From an uncultured Microbacterium sp. (lineage in GTDB: Bacteria; Actinomycetota; Actinomycetes; Actinomycetales; Microbacteriaceae), in assembly GCA_913774845.1 (NCBI GenBank), contig CAJYJO010000015.1, positions 17,866 to 81,865 of the forward strand: DNA of 64,000 nucleotides, read 5' to 3'. Below are positions 32,230-40,335 of the stretch, piece after piece. The stretch's first letter is position 1, and every line of letters begins with the position of its first letter. A model generated the notes under the pieces. That model did no database searches. It was not told where the DNA came from and saw nothing but the letters and a program-made list of their open reading frames with translations. The translations under genes were made by a program, and so were the position numbers.

Positions 32230-32571
32230 TCAGCGCGAAGGACCTTCCGTCTCGACTTTCGTCGCGGGCCTCCGCTTCCGCACCTCGCGAAGCACGATCT
32301 GCTCGGGACAGACCGTCGACAAGAAGTCGCCCACCGACAGAGCCAGACGCTCCCCGACGAGCGAATACAGGATCCGGTTCGCGTCGCGCCGTTCGGTGAT
32401 CAGACCGGCTTGGCGCAGCACCCCGAGGTGCCGAGAGATGGTCGGTCCGCTCGCGTCGAACCGGGCCGCGATCTCGCCCGCGGCCATCTCGCCGTCTTTC
32501 AGGTCCTGCAGAATCTGACGACGCGTCGGGTGCGCGAGCGCCGTGAAGATGTCGGATGCCGCGTCGGTCAT
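32230..32571 (-). CDS. ArsR-family regulator, SdpR/YvdT-like autorepressor type
   Basis: 113 residues. A winged helix fills the first 85 residues: FTALAHPTRRQILQDL, then GEIAARFDASGPTISRHLGVL and AGLITERRDANRILYSL. There is no metal-binding cysteine pair or SmtB-type histidine site, so it is not a metal sensor. It is divergent from the DUF2071 gene, and the AT-rich stretch between them has two similar GCTAAAT sites. TAGATT lies seven bases before the ATG (32579-32584), giving a leaderless-type transcript. Confidence 0.88.
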   Translation of the reverse strand: MTDAASDIFTALAHPTRRQILQDLKDGEMAAGEIAARFDASGPTISRHLGVLRQAGLITERRDANRILYSLVGERLALSVGDFLSTVCPEQIVLREVRKRRPATKVETEGPSR

Positions 32572-32590
32572 GGCATCGAATCTAGCACTG

Positions 32591-32629
32591 TAGCTAAATT
32601 GCGTGTAGCTTCTTCGCTAAATAGCGAAG
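32591..32629. promoter_or_regulatory. Operator region between divergent arsR and DUF2071 genes
   Basis: The palindrome CTTCGCTAAATAGCGAAG has perfect seven-base arms (32612-32629). A related half, TAGCTAAATTGCG, lies at 32591-32603. This is one of the few AT-rich patches in the window, directly upstream of the ribosome site AGGAGG of the DUF2071 gene. Likely bound by the ArsR protein. Confidence 0.6.
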
Positions 32630-32637
32630 GAGGCCCC

Positions 32638-33408
32638 ATGCGGGGAGAACACGAGGTCCGAGACCGCACGAACGTCGCGCCGCCCATCCCGCCGATGGCG
32701 GCGAGGATCGCGCAGCGTGTCCTCGTCAACTATCGCGTCGACCCCACGGTCGCGCAGTCGCTGCTCCCCCGGGGTCTGCGCCCCCAGCTCATCGCCGGCC
32801 AGGCGGTGGCGGGCATCTGCCTGATCCACCTCACCGCGTTCCGCCCCGCGTGGTTCGCACTCGAAATCGGGCACCGCAGCCGGAACGCCGCTCACCGCAT
32901 CGCGGTCGAGTGGGACACCGCCGACGGCCCGGCAACGGGTGTCTACATCCCCCGCCGCCACAGCTCCTCGCGGCTCGCGCGCCTGGCCGGCGGCCGCGTC
33001 TTCCCCGGCACGCACCTCCCCGCGGCGGTCGTTTTCCGCACCACCGACAGCGACCTCACGGTCGACGTCGGCGCGGACGACCTGCGCGTTCACGTCGCGG
33101 GTCGCCGGGGTGCCGGCATCCCGTTTCGCAGTCGCCTTTTCGACACACTCGAGGAGTCGTCGACGTTCTTCCGGAAGGATGCCGTCGGCTGGTCGCCCTC
33201 GCGCTCGGGACGACTCGAGGGACTTCGACTCAGCACCGACGCGTGGCGTGTGGAGCCCCTGGTCGTCACAGACCTGGCGTCGACCTTCTTCGAGGCCCTC
33301 CCCGCCGGATCCGCCGAGTTCGACCATGCCCTCTTCATGCACGACGTGCCGACGCGCTGGAGCGGAGTCTCCACGCCCGCACCGAGTCCGCGACTGCTGC
33401 AAGATTGA
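32638..33408 (+). CDS. DUF2071 (YqjF-like) protein
   Basis: 256 residues, ATG with AGGAGG in front. The pattern of DUF2071/YqjF is visible: RIAQRVLVNYRVDPTVAQSL near the N-terminus, GICLIHLTAFRP, and a late part with STFFRKDAVGWSPS and DHALFMHDVPTRWSG. The fold resembles acetoacetate decarboxylase-like beta barrels, but activity is not established. It is divergent from an ArsR gene, which probably represses it, and is followed after four bases by a small S4-domain gene. Confidence 0.82.
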   Translation: MRGEHEVRDRTNVAPPIPPMAARIAQRVLVNYRVDPTVAQSLLPRGLRPQLIAGQAVAGICLIHLTAFRPAWFALEIGHRSRNAAHRIAVEWDTADGPATGVYIPRRHSSSRLARLAGGRVFPGTHLPAAVVFRTTDSDLTVDVGADDLRVHVAGRRGAGIPFRSRLFDTLEESSTFFRKDAVGWSPSRSGRLEGLRLSTDAWRVEPLVVTDLASTFFEALPAGSAEFDHALFMHDVPTRWSGVSTPAPSPRLLQD

Positions 33409-33412
33409 CACC

Positions 33413-33637
33413 ATGACCGCTTCCGCCCCCCAGGACGTCCCCGTCGGCAGCGAGAGCATCCGCCTCGGCCCGTTCATGAAGTTCGCCGGCGTCCTCGACT
33501 CGGGAGGCGACGTCAAGGAGGCCATCATCGACGGCTACGTCGAGGTCAACGGAGAGGTCGATCGCCGACGCGGGCGGCAGCTCCAGGTCGGAGACGTCGT
33601 GACCTTCGAGGGGCGCTCCTTCCGCGTCCAGGCCTGA
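33413..33637 (+). CDS. S4-domain RNA-binding protein
   Basis: 74 residues, consisting of one S4 domain: IRLGPFMKFAGVLDSGGDVK, then IIDGYVEVNGEVDRRRGRQL and GDVVTFEGRSFRV. It resembles YbcJ/YaaA-type small S4 proteins that bind structured RNA, perhaps ribosomal. The start ATG lies four bases after the DUF2071 stop, so they share a transcript. Two hairpins follow the stop codon. Confidence 0.88.
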   Translation: MTASAPQDVPVGSESIRLGPFMKFAGVLDSGGDVKEAIIDGYVEVNGEVDRRRGRQLQVGDVVTFEGRSFRVQA

Positions 33638-33653
33638 GCCCAGGAACACGAAT

Positions 33654-33681
33654 GGCCCGCCACCCCGGAGGGAAGCGGGCC
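33654..33681. terminator. Hairpin after the S4 gene
   Basis: GGCCCGC (33654-33660) and GCGGGCC (33675-33681) form a perfect seven-base stem between convergent genes. Confidence 0.6.
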
Positions 33682-33685
33682 CCAC

Positions 33686-33714
33686 GGCATCCTGCGCTCG
33701 TGACACAGGATGCC
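33686..33714. terminator. Second hairpin with inverted GGCATCC/GGATGCC
   Basis: GGCATCCTG (33686-33694) and CAGGATGCC (33706-33714) form a perfect nine-base stem. The arms contain the genome-typical GCATCC/GGATGC hexamer in inverse orientation. It may terminate the His-rich gene's operon on the minus strand. Confidence 0.6.
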
Positions 33715-33722
33715 GCTCGAGC

Positions 33723-34019
33723 TCAGTGCTCGTCGTAGTGGTCGGTGTGCAGCGCGTGCCGGTGACCGTCGTGCACGTAGTCGGCGTGGTCGCCGTGCTC
33801 GATCTTCTCGTGACCGCAGTCGTCGCCGTGACGGTGCTCGTCGACGCCGTGCTCGGCCTTCGACTCGTGCTCGTCGTAGTGGTCGCCGTGCAGCGCGTGG
33901 TGGTGGGTGCCGTGCACGTAGTCGACGTGGTCGCCGTGCTCGATCTTCTGGTGGCCGCAGTCGTCGCCGTGCGCGTGCTCGTCGACGGAGTGCTCGGCGT
34001 GGGTCTCGGCAGTGCTCAT
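33723..34019 (-). CDS. Histidine-rich metal-binding protein with internal duplication
   Basis: 98 residues, of which 26 are histidine and two are cysteine (both in GDDCGH). Residues 10-51 and 57-98 are near-identical repeats offset by 47 residues, each with DDCGH, KIEHGDH, DYVH and HYDEH. It lacks a signal peptide and is very acidic, so a cytoplasmic zinc (or nickel) buffer is likely. The start overlaps the stop of an SmtB-like zinc sensor by four bases, so metal excess would induce both. The repeat is also clear at DNA level, showing a recent duplication. Confidence 0.82.
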   Translation of the reverse strand: MSTAETHAEHSVDEHAHGDDCGHQKIEHGDHVDYVHGTHHHALHGDHYDEHESKAEHGVDEHRHGDDCGHEKIEHGDHADYVHDGHRHALHTDHYDEH

Positions 34020-34369
34020 TCTTCGTTCCCCTGGTCGGTCGGTTCGGTGACGTGGGCGATCGCGTCGAGCACGACGTGAGCGACATGCTGATCCGCGAGG
34101 GCGTAGCGGATCTCTTTGCCCTCGCGCTCGGACGTCACGAGACCCGCCTGCCGCAAGGTGCGCAGATGCTGCGACACCAACGGTTGCGACAGGCCGGCGC
34201 GCTCGGCGAGAGAGCCAACCGTGAGCTGTTCACGGCTCAGCAGCCAGACGAGCGCGAGACGCGACTCGCTGCCGAGGACCTTGAACAACTCCGCCGCGTC
34301 GTCGAGCCCGGCGATCGTTTCCACGGCATCTACATCACCACACGCATAAACGAATTGCAATATGTTCAC
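34016..34369 (-). CDS. Zinc-sensing ArsR/SmtB-family repressor
   Basis: 117 residues from the GTG at 34369. The winged helix covers residues 27-92 (GSESRLALVWLL, LAERAGLSQPLVSQHLRTL). The last helix has D93-x-H95-x10-H106-x2-E109, exactly the spacing of the alpha-5 zinc site of SmtB/CzrA. It should leave DNA when zinc is in excess and derepress itself and the His-rich gene it overlaps. The start is uncertain: the GTG at 34369 lies inside the probable operator, so the in-frame GTG at 34324 may be the true start (102 residues). Confidence 0.9.
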   Translation of the reverse strand: MNILQFVYACGDVDAVETIAGLDDAAELFKVLGSESRLALVWLLSREQLTVGSLAERAGLSQPLVSQHLRTLRQAGLVTSEREGKEIRYALADQHVAHVVLDAIAHVTEPTDQGNEE

Positions 34370-34389
34370 TCAAGTGGGAACGGTTCTCG
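34344..34389 (-). promoter_or_regulatory. Operator region of the zinc-sensor gene, with a Zur-like box
   Basis: An AT-rich imperfect dyad on the minus strand (TGAACATATTGC ... GTTTATGC, about 34344-34368) resembles SmtB-family operators (TGAACATAT...TTCA). Next to it TGGGAACGGTTCTCG (34375-34389) is a weaker relative of the Zur box at 34544. Confidence 0.4.
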
Positions 34390-34406
34390 TTTCCGTTATC
34401 GCGCGG

Positions 34407-34529
34407 CTACCCCTGACGCCCCTTGAACCGGGGGTTGAGCTTGTTGATGACGAAGACCTTGCCGCGGCGGCGCACCACTTGTGCACCGGGCTGCTTCTTC
34501 AGCGACTTGATCGACGCGCGCACCTTCAT
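34407..34529 (-). CDS. rpmJ: Ribosomal protein L36, zinc-independent paralogue
   Basis: 40 residues, [20 protein letters not shown] at the start and NPRFKGRQG at the end. Standard L36 has a zinc ribbon (three cysteines and one histidine); here none of the ligands is present, the C-minus form that replaces the zinc protein when zinc is scarce. AGGAGG lies seven bases before the ATG. The gene reads away from a Zur-type box at 34544-34558 that it shares with the divergent CobW-like gene. Expression would be expected only under zinc limitation. Confidence 0.93.
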   Translation of the reverse strand: MKVRASIKSLKKQPGAQVVRRRGKVFVINKLNPRFKGRQG

Positions 34530-34543
34530 GGCATCCTCCTTGT

Positions 34544-34558
34544 TGATAACCGTTCTCA
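34544..34558. promoter_or_regulatory. Zur box between rpmJ paralogue and CobW-like gene
   Basis: TGATAACCGTTCTCA (reverse TGAGAACGGTTATCA) has the 7-1-7 dyad layout of actinobacterial Zur sites. It starts 15 bases upstream of rpmJ and 52 bases before the CobW-like gene, and overlaps a possible -35 box TTGATA (34543-34548) of the plus-strand promoter. Confidence 0.72.
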
Positions 34559-34609
34559 GTAACAGGTTAGAGTGCTGGTGACCCGCTGACCAAACGAGAG
34601 GTGGATGCC

Positions 34610-35605
34610 ATGCCCCGCCCGATCGCGATCATGGGCGTGTGCGCTCCCGAGCGCCGCGCCTACGCCGAGCGCGCCGCCGCCGCGCTGCGTCGCCCCCTGC
34701 ACACGCTGCGCCACACCGACCTGCGCTCATCGCACGCCCTGCCGCACCCCCGCACCCGCACCGACAGCGACATCGCGATCGTCGACATGGGCACCGACGC
34801 CGACCTGATCCACGGGCTCACCGCCCGGGGCGGCAGCGAGGTCGAGGCGGTGTGCATCGTCGACGCCCGGCACATGATCGGCGACCTGCTCGACGACGCT
34901 CCGCTCGCGGCATCCGTCCGTCCCGGCGACACCCGCGGCGACGTCGGCGCCCGCGCCCGTCAGGCCGCCCTCGCGATCGAGCTCGCCACCCGTGTCGTCT
35001 GGATCAACTGGGAGACGGTGCCGACCGCGGCCCTGTCCGTGCAGATGGCCCTCGCCTCGCACCTCAACCCGACCGCCGTCGTGCGGCTCTCGCGCGACCC
35101 GGTGGACGACCTCCGATCGCCGGCGCAGCACGACGGCGAACTGCTGGAGCGGGCCGGCTGGGTGCGCGCACTCAACGACGAGCACGACCCGTTCATGCGC
35201 GACAACCGGGTCGCGACGGTGCGCTACGAGCAGGTCCGTCCGTTCCACCCCGCTCGCTTGTCGAACGCACTCGACCGACTCGACGACGGCGCCGCCGGAC
35301 GCCTCGTGCGCTCGGCCGGATTCTGCCGACTGGCGTCTCGTCCCGGCATCCTGGCCAAGTGGGAGCACGTCGGTTCGGCCATGTGGATCGAACCGCTCGG
35401 CACCGACGACGGCCGCATGGGCCTCGGCCAGGAGCTCGTCTTCACGGGCCTCGACATGTCCATCCCCCGTCTCGTCCACCTGCTCGACGCCGCCGCGGTC
35501 ACCGACGACGAGCTCGCGGCCGGGCCCTCGGCGTGGCTGACCTTCGACGACCCGCTGCCCGCCTGGCCCGCCGTGGAGTCCTCGATTCCGGATGCCACGG
35601 ACTGA
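34610..35605 (+). CDS. CobW/COG0523-like zinc metallochaperone with degenerate P-loop
   Basis: 331 residues; ATG at 34610 chosen because AGGTGG lies six bases before it. The C-terminal third is a CobW_C domain: [33 protein letters not shown] and [12 protein letters not shown]. The N-terminal region corresponds to the COG0523 GTPase domain, but the Walker A site is replaced by [13 protein letters not shown] with no GKT, and no CxCC metal motif is visible. Such degenerate CobW proteins occur next to zinc-free ribosomal protein genes in actinobacteria. The Zur box and the divergent rpmJ paralogue support a role in zinc limitation. GTP hydrolysis is doubtful. Confidence 0.78.
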   Translation: MPRPIAIMGVCAPERRAYAERAAAALRRPLHTLRHTDLRSSHALPHPRTRTDSDIAIVDMGTDADLIHGLTARGGSEVEAVCIVDARHMIGDLLDDAPLAASVRPGDTRGDVGARARQAALAIELATRVVWINWETVPTAALSVQMALASHLNPTAVVRLSRDPVDDLRSPAQHDGELLERAGWVRALNDEHDPFMRDNRVATVRYEQVRPFHPARLSNALDRLDDGAAGRLVRSAGFCRLASRPGILAKWEHVGSAMWIEPLGTDDGRMGLGQELVFTGLDMSIPRLVHLLDAAAVTDDELAAGPSAWLTFDDPLPAWPAVESSIPDATD

Positions 35606-35800
35606 GGAGCCCGCGGGTCGGCGGCGTCTCCACGGCGAGGTCCGGCAGGTTGGCGAGGGTTTGGGGCGGATTCAACGGGTCGGGGCGAGAAATTCACGCC
35701 TCGAGCGGCCGATCGCGCCCCGAACGGTGGAGTGGAGCGGTGCGACCGGCACCCTGTCAAGCCGGTCGTCCGGGCGCGTGGAGAGGAGCACCGTGGTGAC

Positions 35801-36007
35801 ATGAGCACTCCTGACATCCCCTCCCGTCACGCCGACGACGCCCGTGCCGACTCGGCCGCCCCGACCGATGCCGTGACCGACGAGGTCCGCGAGGACGCCG
35901 CCGAAGCCGAGGAGAACGTCGACCTCGACGACCACACCGGCGACGCGATCGACGGCGAGACACCCGTCCCCGAGCCCGGCTTCCCCGCCGCCGAGGGTCA
36001 CGCCTGA
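35801..36007 (+). CDS. Small acidic hypothetical protein
   Basis: 68 residues, strongly acidic, with EDAAEAEENVDLDDHTGDAI in the middle and a proline-rich end. Probably unstructured and cytoplasmic. GAGAGGAG lies about 12 bases before the ATG. Its stop codon overlaps the apparent start of the DUF72 gene. The 195-base gap before it shows no clear promoter. No family recognised; similar acidic small proteins are common in Microbacterium-like genomes. Confidence 0.6.
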   Translation: MSTPDIPSRHADDARADSAAPTDAVTDEVREDAAEAEENVDLDDHTGDAIDGETPVPEPGFPAAEGHA

Positions 36008-36840
36008 CCTCTTCGGCGTTCGTCGGCATCTCGGGGTGGCGGTATCCGCGGTGGCGCGGCGACTTCTACCCGCGCGGGCTCGCGCAGAGGCGTGAGTTGG
36101 CGTTCGTCGGCGAGCGCCTGCCGAGCGTCGAGCTCAACGGGTCGTTCTCCTCGCTGCAGCGGCCCACGAGCTACCTGAAAGGGCGGGCGGACGTGCCCGG
36201 CGACTTCGTCTTCGCGGTGAAGGGGTCGCGCTACGTCACCCACATGCTGCGTCTCAACGGCGTGCATACGGCGCTGGCGAACTTCTTCGCGTCGGGCGTG
36301 CTCGCACTCGGACCCGCGCTGGGGCCGTTCCTGTGGCAGCTGCCGGAGCGCGTCGAGTTCGACGCCGACCTGCTCGATGACTTCCTGAACCAGTTGCCGC
36401 GGACGACGGGCGGGGCTCTCGCTCTCGCGCGCGACCACGACCAGCGTCTCGACGGGCGCGACTGGCTCGAGATCGACGCCGACGTGCCGGTGCGGCACGC
36501 GCTGGAGCCGCGGTCGGACTCGTTCCGCGATCCCCGCGCTCTCGAGATCCTCCGCGCACACGGCGTCGCCCTCGTCTACGCCGACACCGCCGGACGCTGG
36601 CCGACGTTCGACGCGATCACGGCCGACCACGTCTACATCCGGCTGCACGGCGCGCACGAGCTGTACGCCAGCGGATACACCGACGCCGAGCTCGACGCCT
36701 GGGCCGACCGGATCCGCGGCTGGCTCGACGGCTCGGCGGCGGACGACGGGATGCCGCGCGACACCTACGTCTACTTCGACAACGACGCTCGCGGCCGGGC
36801 CCCGTGGGACGCGATGGCCCTGGCGGAACGCCTGCGCTGA
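36004..36840 (+). CDS. DUF72 protein, apparently started at CTG
   Basis: 278 residues. The DUF72 domain (TIM-barrel-like, YecE family) begins AFVGISGWRYPRWRGDFYPR and continues without interruption; later marks are ELNGSFSSLQRPTSY, FVFAVKGSRYVTH, and HVYIRLHGAHELYASGY. The conserved N-terminus lies upstream of any ATG, GTG or TTG: the first such codon is the TTG at 36097, which would delete the first beta-strand. The CTG at 36004 overlaps the previous stop (CTGA) and has GAGGG seven bases before it, so it is the likely start. Function of the family is unknown, with suggested links to nucleotide or tRNA repair. Confidence 0.75.
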   Translation: MTSSAFVGISGWRYPRWRGDFYPRGLAQRRELAFVGERLPSVELNGSFSSLQRPTSYLKGRADVPGDFVFAVKGSRYVTHMLRLNGVHTALANFFASGVLALGPALGPFLWQLPERVEFDADLLDDFLNQLPRTTGGALALARDHDQRLDGRDWLEIDADVPVRHALEPRSDSFRDPRALEILRAHGVALVYADTAGRWPTFDAITADHVYIRLHGAHELYASGYTDAELDAWADRIRGWLDGSAADDGMPRDTYVYFDNDARGRAPWDAMALAERLR

Positions 36841-36896
36841 CGGCCCTGGCGCGGTGCTGTGCGGTGCGGCCCCTCCTCTCCCGCACCGCCGAACCG

Positions 36897-37985
36897 TTAG
36901 GCGATACGCGTCCCCGGCGGCAGGCGCTTCGCGGGGGTCCGCGTGCGAGCCACCCCCCAGGCGAGGAGAGCGCCCGCGAGGATCAGCTGCACGAGCAGCC
37001 CCAAGAACCAGCTCGGGGTGGTCCCTTCGACGCGCTCCTGGACGCTCGGGTACTCGTCGGCGTACCACTGCGCCGACCGCGCGCACCCGTCATACGTGGT
37101 GGGCTCCTCCGGGGGCAGTTGAGCCAGACGGACGCCCGATGCGAACTGCGTGAACAGGTCGGTGGGGTTTCCGCCGACGTACGTGGGCGGGGTCGCGTCG
37201 GCGAGGATGACGAAGGGATTCGCCGCGAGCAGCCACCACACGCGGTCGAATCGCGGCTGCTCGTAGACCGTCGTCGACTCGACGCACGGCAGGTCGTCGT
37301 AGCTCGGGCAGTCGCTCGATCGCACCGGTGCGCTGGGATCGCATCCCGCAGGCACCGCGCTCCAGTCGACGTCGCGCGAGACGGTCGTCGCCTCGGTGCG
37401 CAGCGCGGCCCCGCCGAGCCCGAAGGCGATCAGCGTGCCCAGGGTCAGCGCGGCGACGAGCAGATACGTCGAGGCCACCGAGAAGATCGGCCGCGCGATG
37501 ACCGCGCTCAGACCGACGCCGATCGCCGCCACGACGCCGACCTCGATGACGAGGATGCCGAGCGAAGTGACGATCGCTGCCGGGTTCAGCTCGCCGGCGA
37601 GAGTGGCGATGACGAGGAACGGTGCCGCCACCACCAGGAACGCCAGACCCGAGATCCACGCGGCCAGGAACTTGCCGAGGACGATCTCGCCGGTCGTCGC
37701 GAGCGTGACCTGCACCGGCGCGAGGGTCGCGGCATCCCGATCGCCGTTGACCGCGCTCCCGCTCAGGGTCGGCGAGACGAGCAGCGTCAGCAGCAGGACG
37801 AGCATGATGACGAGCGAGAAGAACCACTCGCTGCCGCCCGTCGTGAGCGAGAACGCGGCGAAAGACAGGCCCAGCAGCCCGATCAGGATGACGGCGAAAA
37901 CGCCCAGGAGCACGTACCAGCCGACGGAGCGCACGCGCTGGCGCAGCTCGATACCGATGATGGTGCGCAGTCGGTGCATGTTCAC
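36897..37985 (-). CDS. ABC transporter permease (ABC-2 type)
   Basis: 362 residues with six hydrophobic segments: one at 20-45, five between 55 and 200, and one near 335-355. A large extracellular loop (about residues 205-325) with four cysteines (CDPS, DCPSYDDLPC, GCARS) lies before the last helix. GTG start overlaps the ATPase stop by four bases, so the two make one exporter. Substrate unknown; such two-gene ABC-2 pairs commonly export lipids, peptides or antibiotics. Confidence 0.85.
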   Translation of the reverse strand: MNMHRLRTIIGIELRQRVRSVGWYVLLGVFAVILIGLLGLSFAAFSLTTGGSEWFFSLVIMLVLLLTLLVSPTLSGSAVNGDRDAATLAPVQVTLATTGEIVLGKFLAAWISGLAFLVVAAPFLVIATLAGELNPAAIVTSLGILVIEVGVVAAIGVGLSAVIARPIFSVASTYLLVAALTLGTLIAFGLGGAALRTEATTVSRDVDWSAVPAGCDPSAPVRSSDCPSYDDLPCVESTTVYEQPRFDRVWWLLAANPFVILADATPPTYVGGNPTDLFTQFASGVRLAQLPPEEPTTYDGCARSAQWYADEYPSVQERVEGTTPSWFLGLLVQLILAGALLAWGVARTRTPAKRLPPGTRIA

Positions 37986-39034
37986 GAGGCGCTCCCGTCG
38001 TCGGCGCGGTCGGCGGGCGGCGCTGCGGGTGGTCGCCAGGAGCCGGGCGGCGCGGGGTCGGTCGTGGCGGTTCCGCCCGCGTCCGCGGGCTTCGGGGGCG
38101 CGGCGTCGGCCCGGAGATCGAGGAACGCGTGTTCGAGGTCGCCCACGGCCGGCGCGAACTCCACGATCGGGAGGCCGGCGCTCACGAGCGAGCGCAGGCC
38201 CGCGACCGCGCCCGCCTCATCCGAGAACGGCACGAGGACGTCACGGCGGTCGATGCCCACCTCGGTCGCCGCGCGCCCGAGGGCGGCCGCGACATCGAGG
38301 CGCACGGCATCCGTCGACCGGGCGACATCGGCGGGAACGCGCACGCGCCACACCCGCATACGGGTCGCCGCCGCAGCGACACGGTCGGTCCCGACCGTGC
38401 GGCCGTCGACCATGAAGACGGCGTCGTCAACCACCTCTTCGAGCTCGGACAGCACGTGGCTCGAGATGAGGATCGTCCGCCCCTCGCCCGCCAGGCGCCG
38501 CAGGAGCACGCGCAGGGAGATGCGGGCCTGGGGATCGAGGCCAGACGCCGGCTCGTCGAGCAGCAGCACCCGCGGATCGTGCACCAGGGCACGCGCGAGC
38601 GCGAGGCGCTGCTTCTGCCCGCGCGACAGCACCCGCGCCGGCGACGCGGCGAGCGCGCCGAGGTCGACCAGCTCCAGCAGGTGGTCGGCCCGGGATCGTG
38701 CGTCGTCACGCGACAGGTCGTAGAGCTGCCCGGTGGCCACCAGGACCTCGCGCGAGGTGAGGCTCGGCCACGCGCCCAGGGAGTCCGGCATCCACCCGAG
38801 AAGACGTCGCGCCCCGGCCGGATCGGTCACGGGGTCGACGCCCCCGATGCGCATCTCGCCCTCGTCGGGCCGGAGGAGCGACGCGAGCATGAGCATCAGC
38901 GTCGTCTTGCCGGAGCCGTTGGGCCCGACGAGTCCGGTGACCCGGCCTGGAGAGGCGGTGAAGGTCACCTGCTGCACGGCGTGCACCGCACCGAAAGACC
39001 GTTTCACCCCTGCGACGTCGATACCGGCATCCAT
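37982..39034 (-). CDS. ABC transporter ATP-binding protein
   Basis: 350 residues. Walker A GPNGSGKT, signature LSRGQKQR (with arginine in place of glycine) and Walker B VLLLDEPASGLDP are complete, followed by the switch histidine in LISSHVLSELEEV. An extra C-terminal part of about 110 residues after the nucleotide domain is typical of ABC-2 exporters. TAGGGT stands six bases before the ATG (39041-39046), suggesting leaderless transcription. It powers the permease encoded next. Confidence 0.9.
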   Translation of the reverse strand: MDAGIDVAGVKRSFGAVHAVQQVTFTASPGRVTGLVGPNGSGKTTLMLMLASLLRPDEGEMRIGGVDPVTDPAGARRLLGWMPDSLGAWPSLTSREVLVATGQLYDLSRDDARSRADHLLELVDLGALAASPARVLSRGQKQRLALARALVHDPRVLLLDEPASGLDPQARISLRVLLRRLAGEGRTILISSHVLSELEEVVDDAVFMVDGRTVGTDRVAAAATRMRVWRVRVPADVARSTDAVRLDVAAALGRAATEVGIDRRDVLVPFSDEAGAVAGLRSLVSAGLPIVEFAPAVGDLEHAFLDLRADAAPPKPADAGGTATTDPAPPGSWRPPAAPPADRADDGSAS

Positions 39035-39157
39035 GGCCCCACCCTAGGGGGACCCTCCGACACGGCTCGGGCGCGGTGAGCGCTCCGACCCCGCGATTCC
39101 GCGGCAGGCCCGCGTTCCTCGGACGCTCGACTCCCGCGCGTGTCCCGCACGCACGGT

Positions 39158-40087
39158 TCAGGATGCCGCGAGCACCTTCCCCAGCTCATCGCCCGACGTC
39201 CACGCGGTGCGCACCGCCGCACTCTCGCCCCACGCGTCGCCGCACGCGGAGAGCCCCGGGGAGCGGAAGAACGGCCGGCCGGTCGTCTCGACGGGACGCG
39301 CGAAGGTCCAGCGATGCGCGTGCGTCGCGACGGGCTCGGCGTCGATGCGCAGGAGTCGGCGGGTCGCGGCGAGCACGGGCGCGATCGCCGCGTCGGGGTC
39401 GTCGAGGTGCTGCCGGGCGCGGTCGGCGGTCGTGTGCACCACGAGCACGGGAGCGCCGTCGCCCCGACGGTCGCCGTCGTCGGCGAGGAACGACACGTCG
39501 GCGTCGCCGTCGGCGAAGGCCCCGTGCAGATCGGCATCCCACTGGCGCTCGTCCCACCGGAGCACGACGGCGATCACCGGTTCCCACTCCTGGGCGCCGC
39601 CGGGCGCCTCCCCCATCAGGCGAGCGGCCTGCGGTGCGGGCATCGCGAGCACGACCTCGCCCGCTTCCTGCCCGTCGACGCGGAACGGCTCCGCTTTCTC
39701 GACGACGTGCTCCGACGTCACGTCGAGGCCCTCGGCGAGGTCGAGGGCGAGCGAGCGGAGACCCGCGGGAGCCGCCCACCGCATGGGCCCGGGCTTCGGC
39801 GTTCGACCGCCCTCGGCGTCGATCACCTGGAACGTGTCGGTCCACGGCCGGGCGAGCTCGCGCTCCTCCCAGTCAGCGACGACGTGGCCGAAGCCCTCCG
39901 CCTCCCCGACCACGAAATACGACGCCCCCAGGTCGACCGGGCGACCGTCGATCGTGCGGCTCGACAGACGCCCGCCCACCCGGCGCCCGCGGTCGAGCAC
40001 GCGCACCGAGCGTCCGGCATCCCGAGCCGCTCGCGCGCACGCGAGTCCCGAGATGCCGCCGCCGACCACCGTCACGTCCACCGTCAT
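39158..40087 (-). CDS. NAD(P)/FAD-dependent amine-oxidase-like protein (renalase-like)
   Basis: 309 residues. The N-terminus has a complete FAD-binding fold: TVVGGGISGLACARA, VLDRGRRVGGRLSSRT and DLGASYF. The middle and C-terminal part end in GLSACGDAWGESAAVRTAWTSG, the FAD-closing motif of renalase and protoporphyrinogen/amine oxidase-like proteins. No signal peptide. Reaction not known; bacterial renalases oxidise off-target dihydro-nicotinamide isomers. Downstream lies the ABC operon, 123 bases away. Confidence 0.82.
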   Translation of the reverse strand: MTVDVTVVGGGISGLACARAARDAGRSVRVLDRGRRVGGRLSSRTIDGRPVDLGASYFVVGEAEGFGHVVADWEERELARPWTDTFQVIDAEGGRTPKPGPMRWAAPAGLRSLALDLAEGLDVTSEHVVEKAEPFRVDGQEAGEVVLAMPAPQAARLMGEAPGGAQEWEPVIAVVLRWDERQWDADLHGAFADGDADVSFLADDGDRRGDGAPVLVVHTTADRARQHLDDPDAAIAPVLAATRRLLRIDAEPVATHAHRWTFARPVETTGRPFFRSPGLSACGDAWGESAAVRTAWTSGDELGKVLAAS

Positions 40088-40335
40088 GGCGTCATCCTCG
40101 CGCGAGGTCCGAAGCGGCGGGGCGGGGTTGCGCGGCGTGCGGGACGGGGTTGTGCGGCGGGGTCGGGCGGCGCGTGGGCCGGGGTGGGCGTGCGGGGTGG
40201 GGGCGTGACGTGCAGGTGGAGCTGCGGGCGGTCGGGGCCGCGCGAGGGGCGGCGGGGGCGCGCCGTTGCGCGGACGGGCGGTGCGCGGCCGGGCGATGCG
40301 CGGCCGGGCGGTGCGCGGCCGTTGCGCGACCGGGA

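Noticed and set aside
36097-36840. DUF72 gene starting at TTG 36097
   Set aside because: Would remove the conserved first strand encoded in frame just upstream; the CTG at 36004 fits better.
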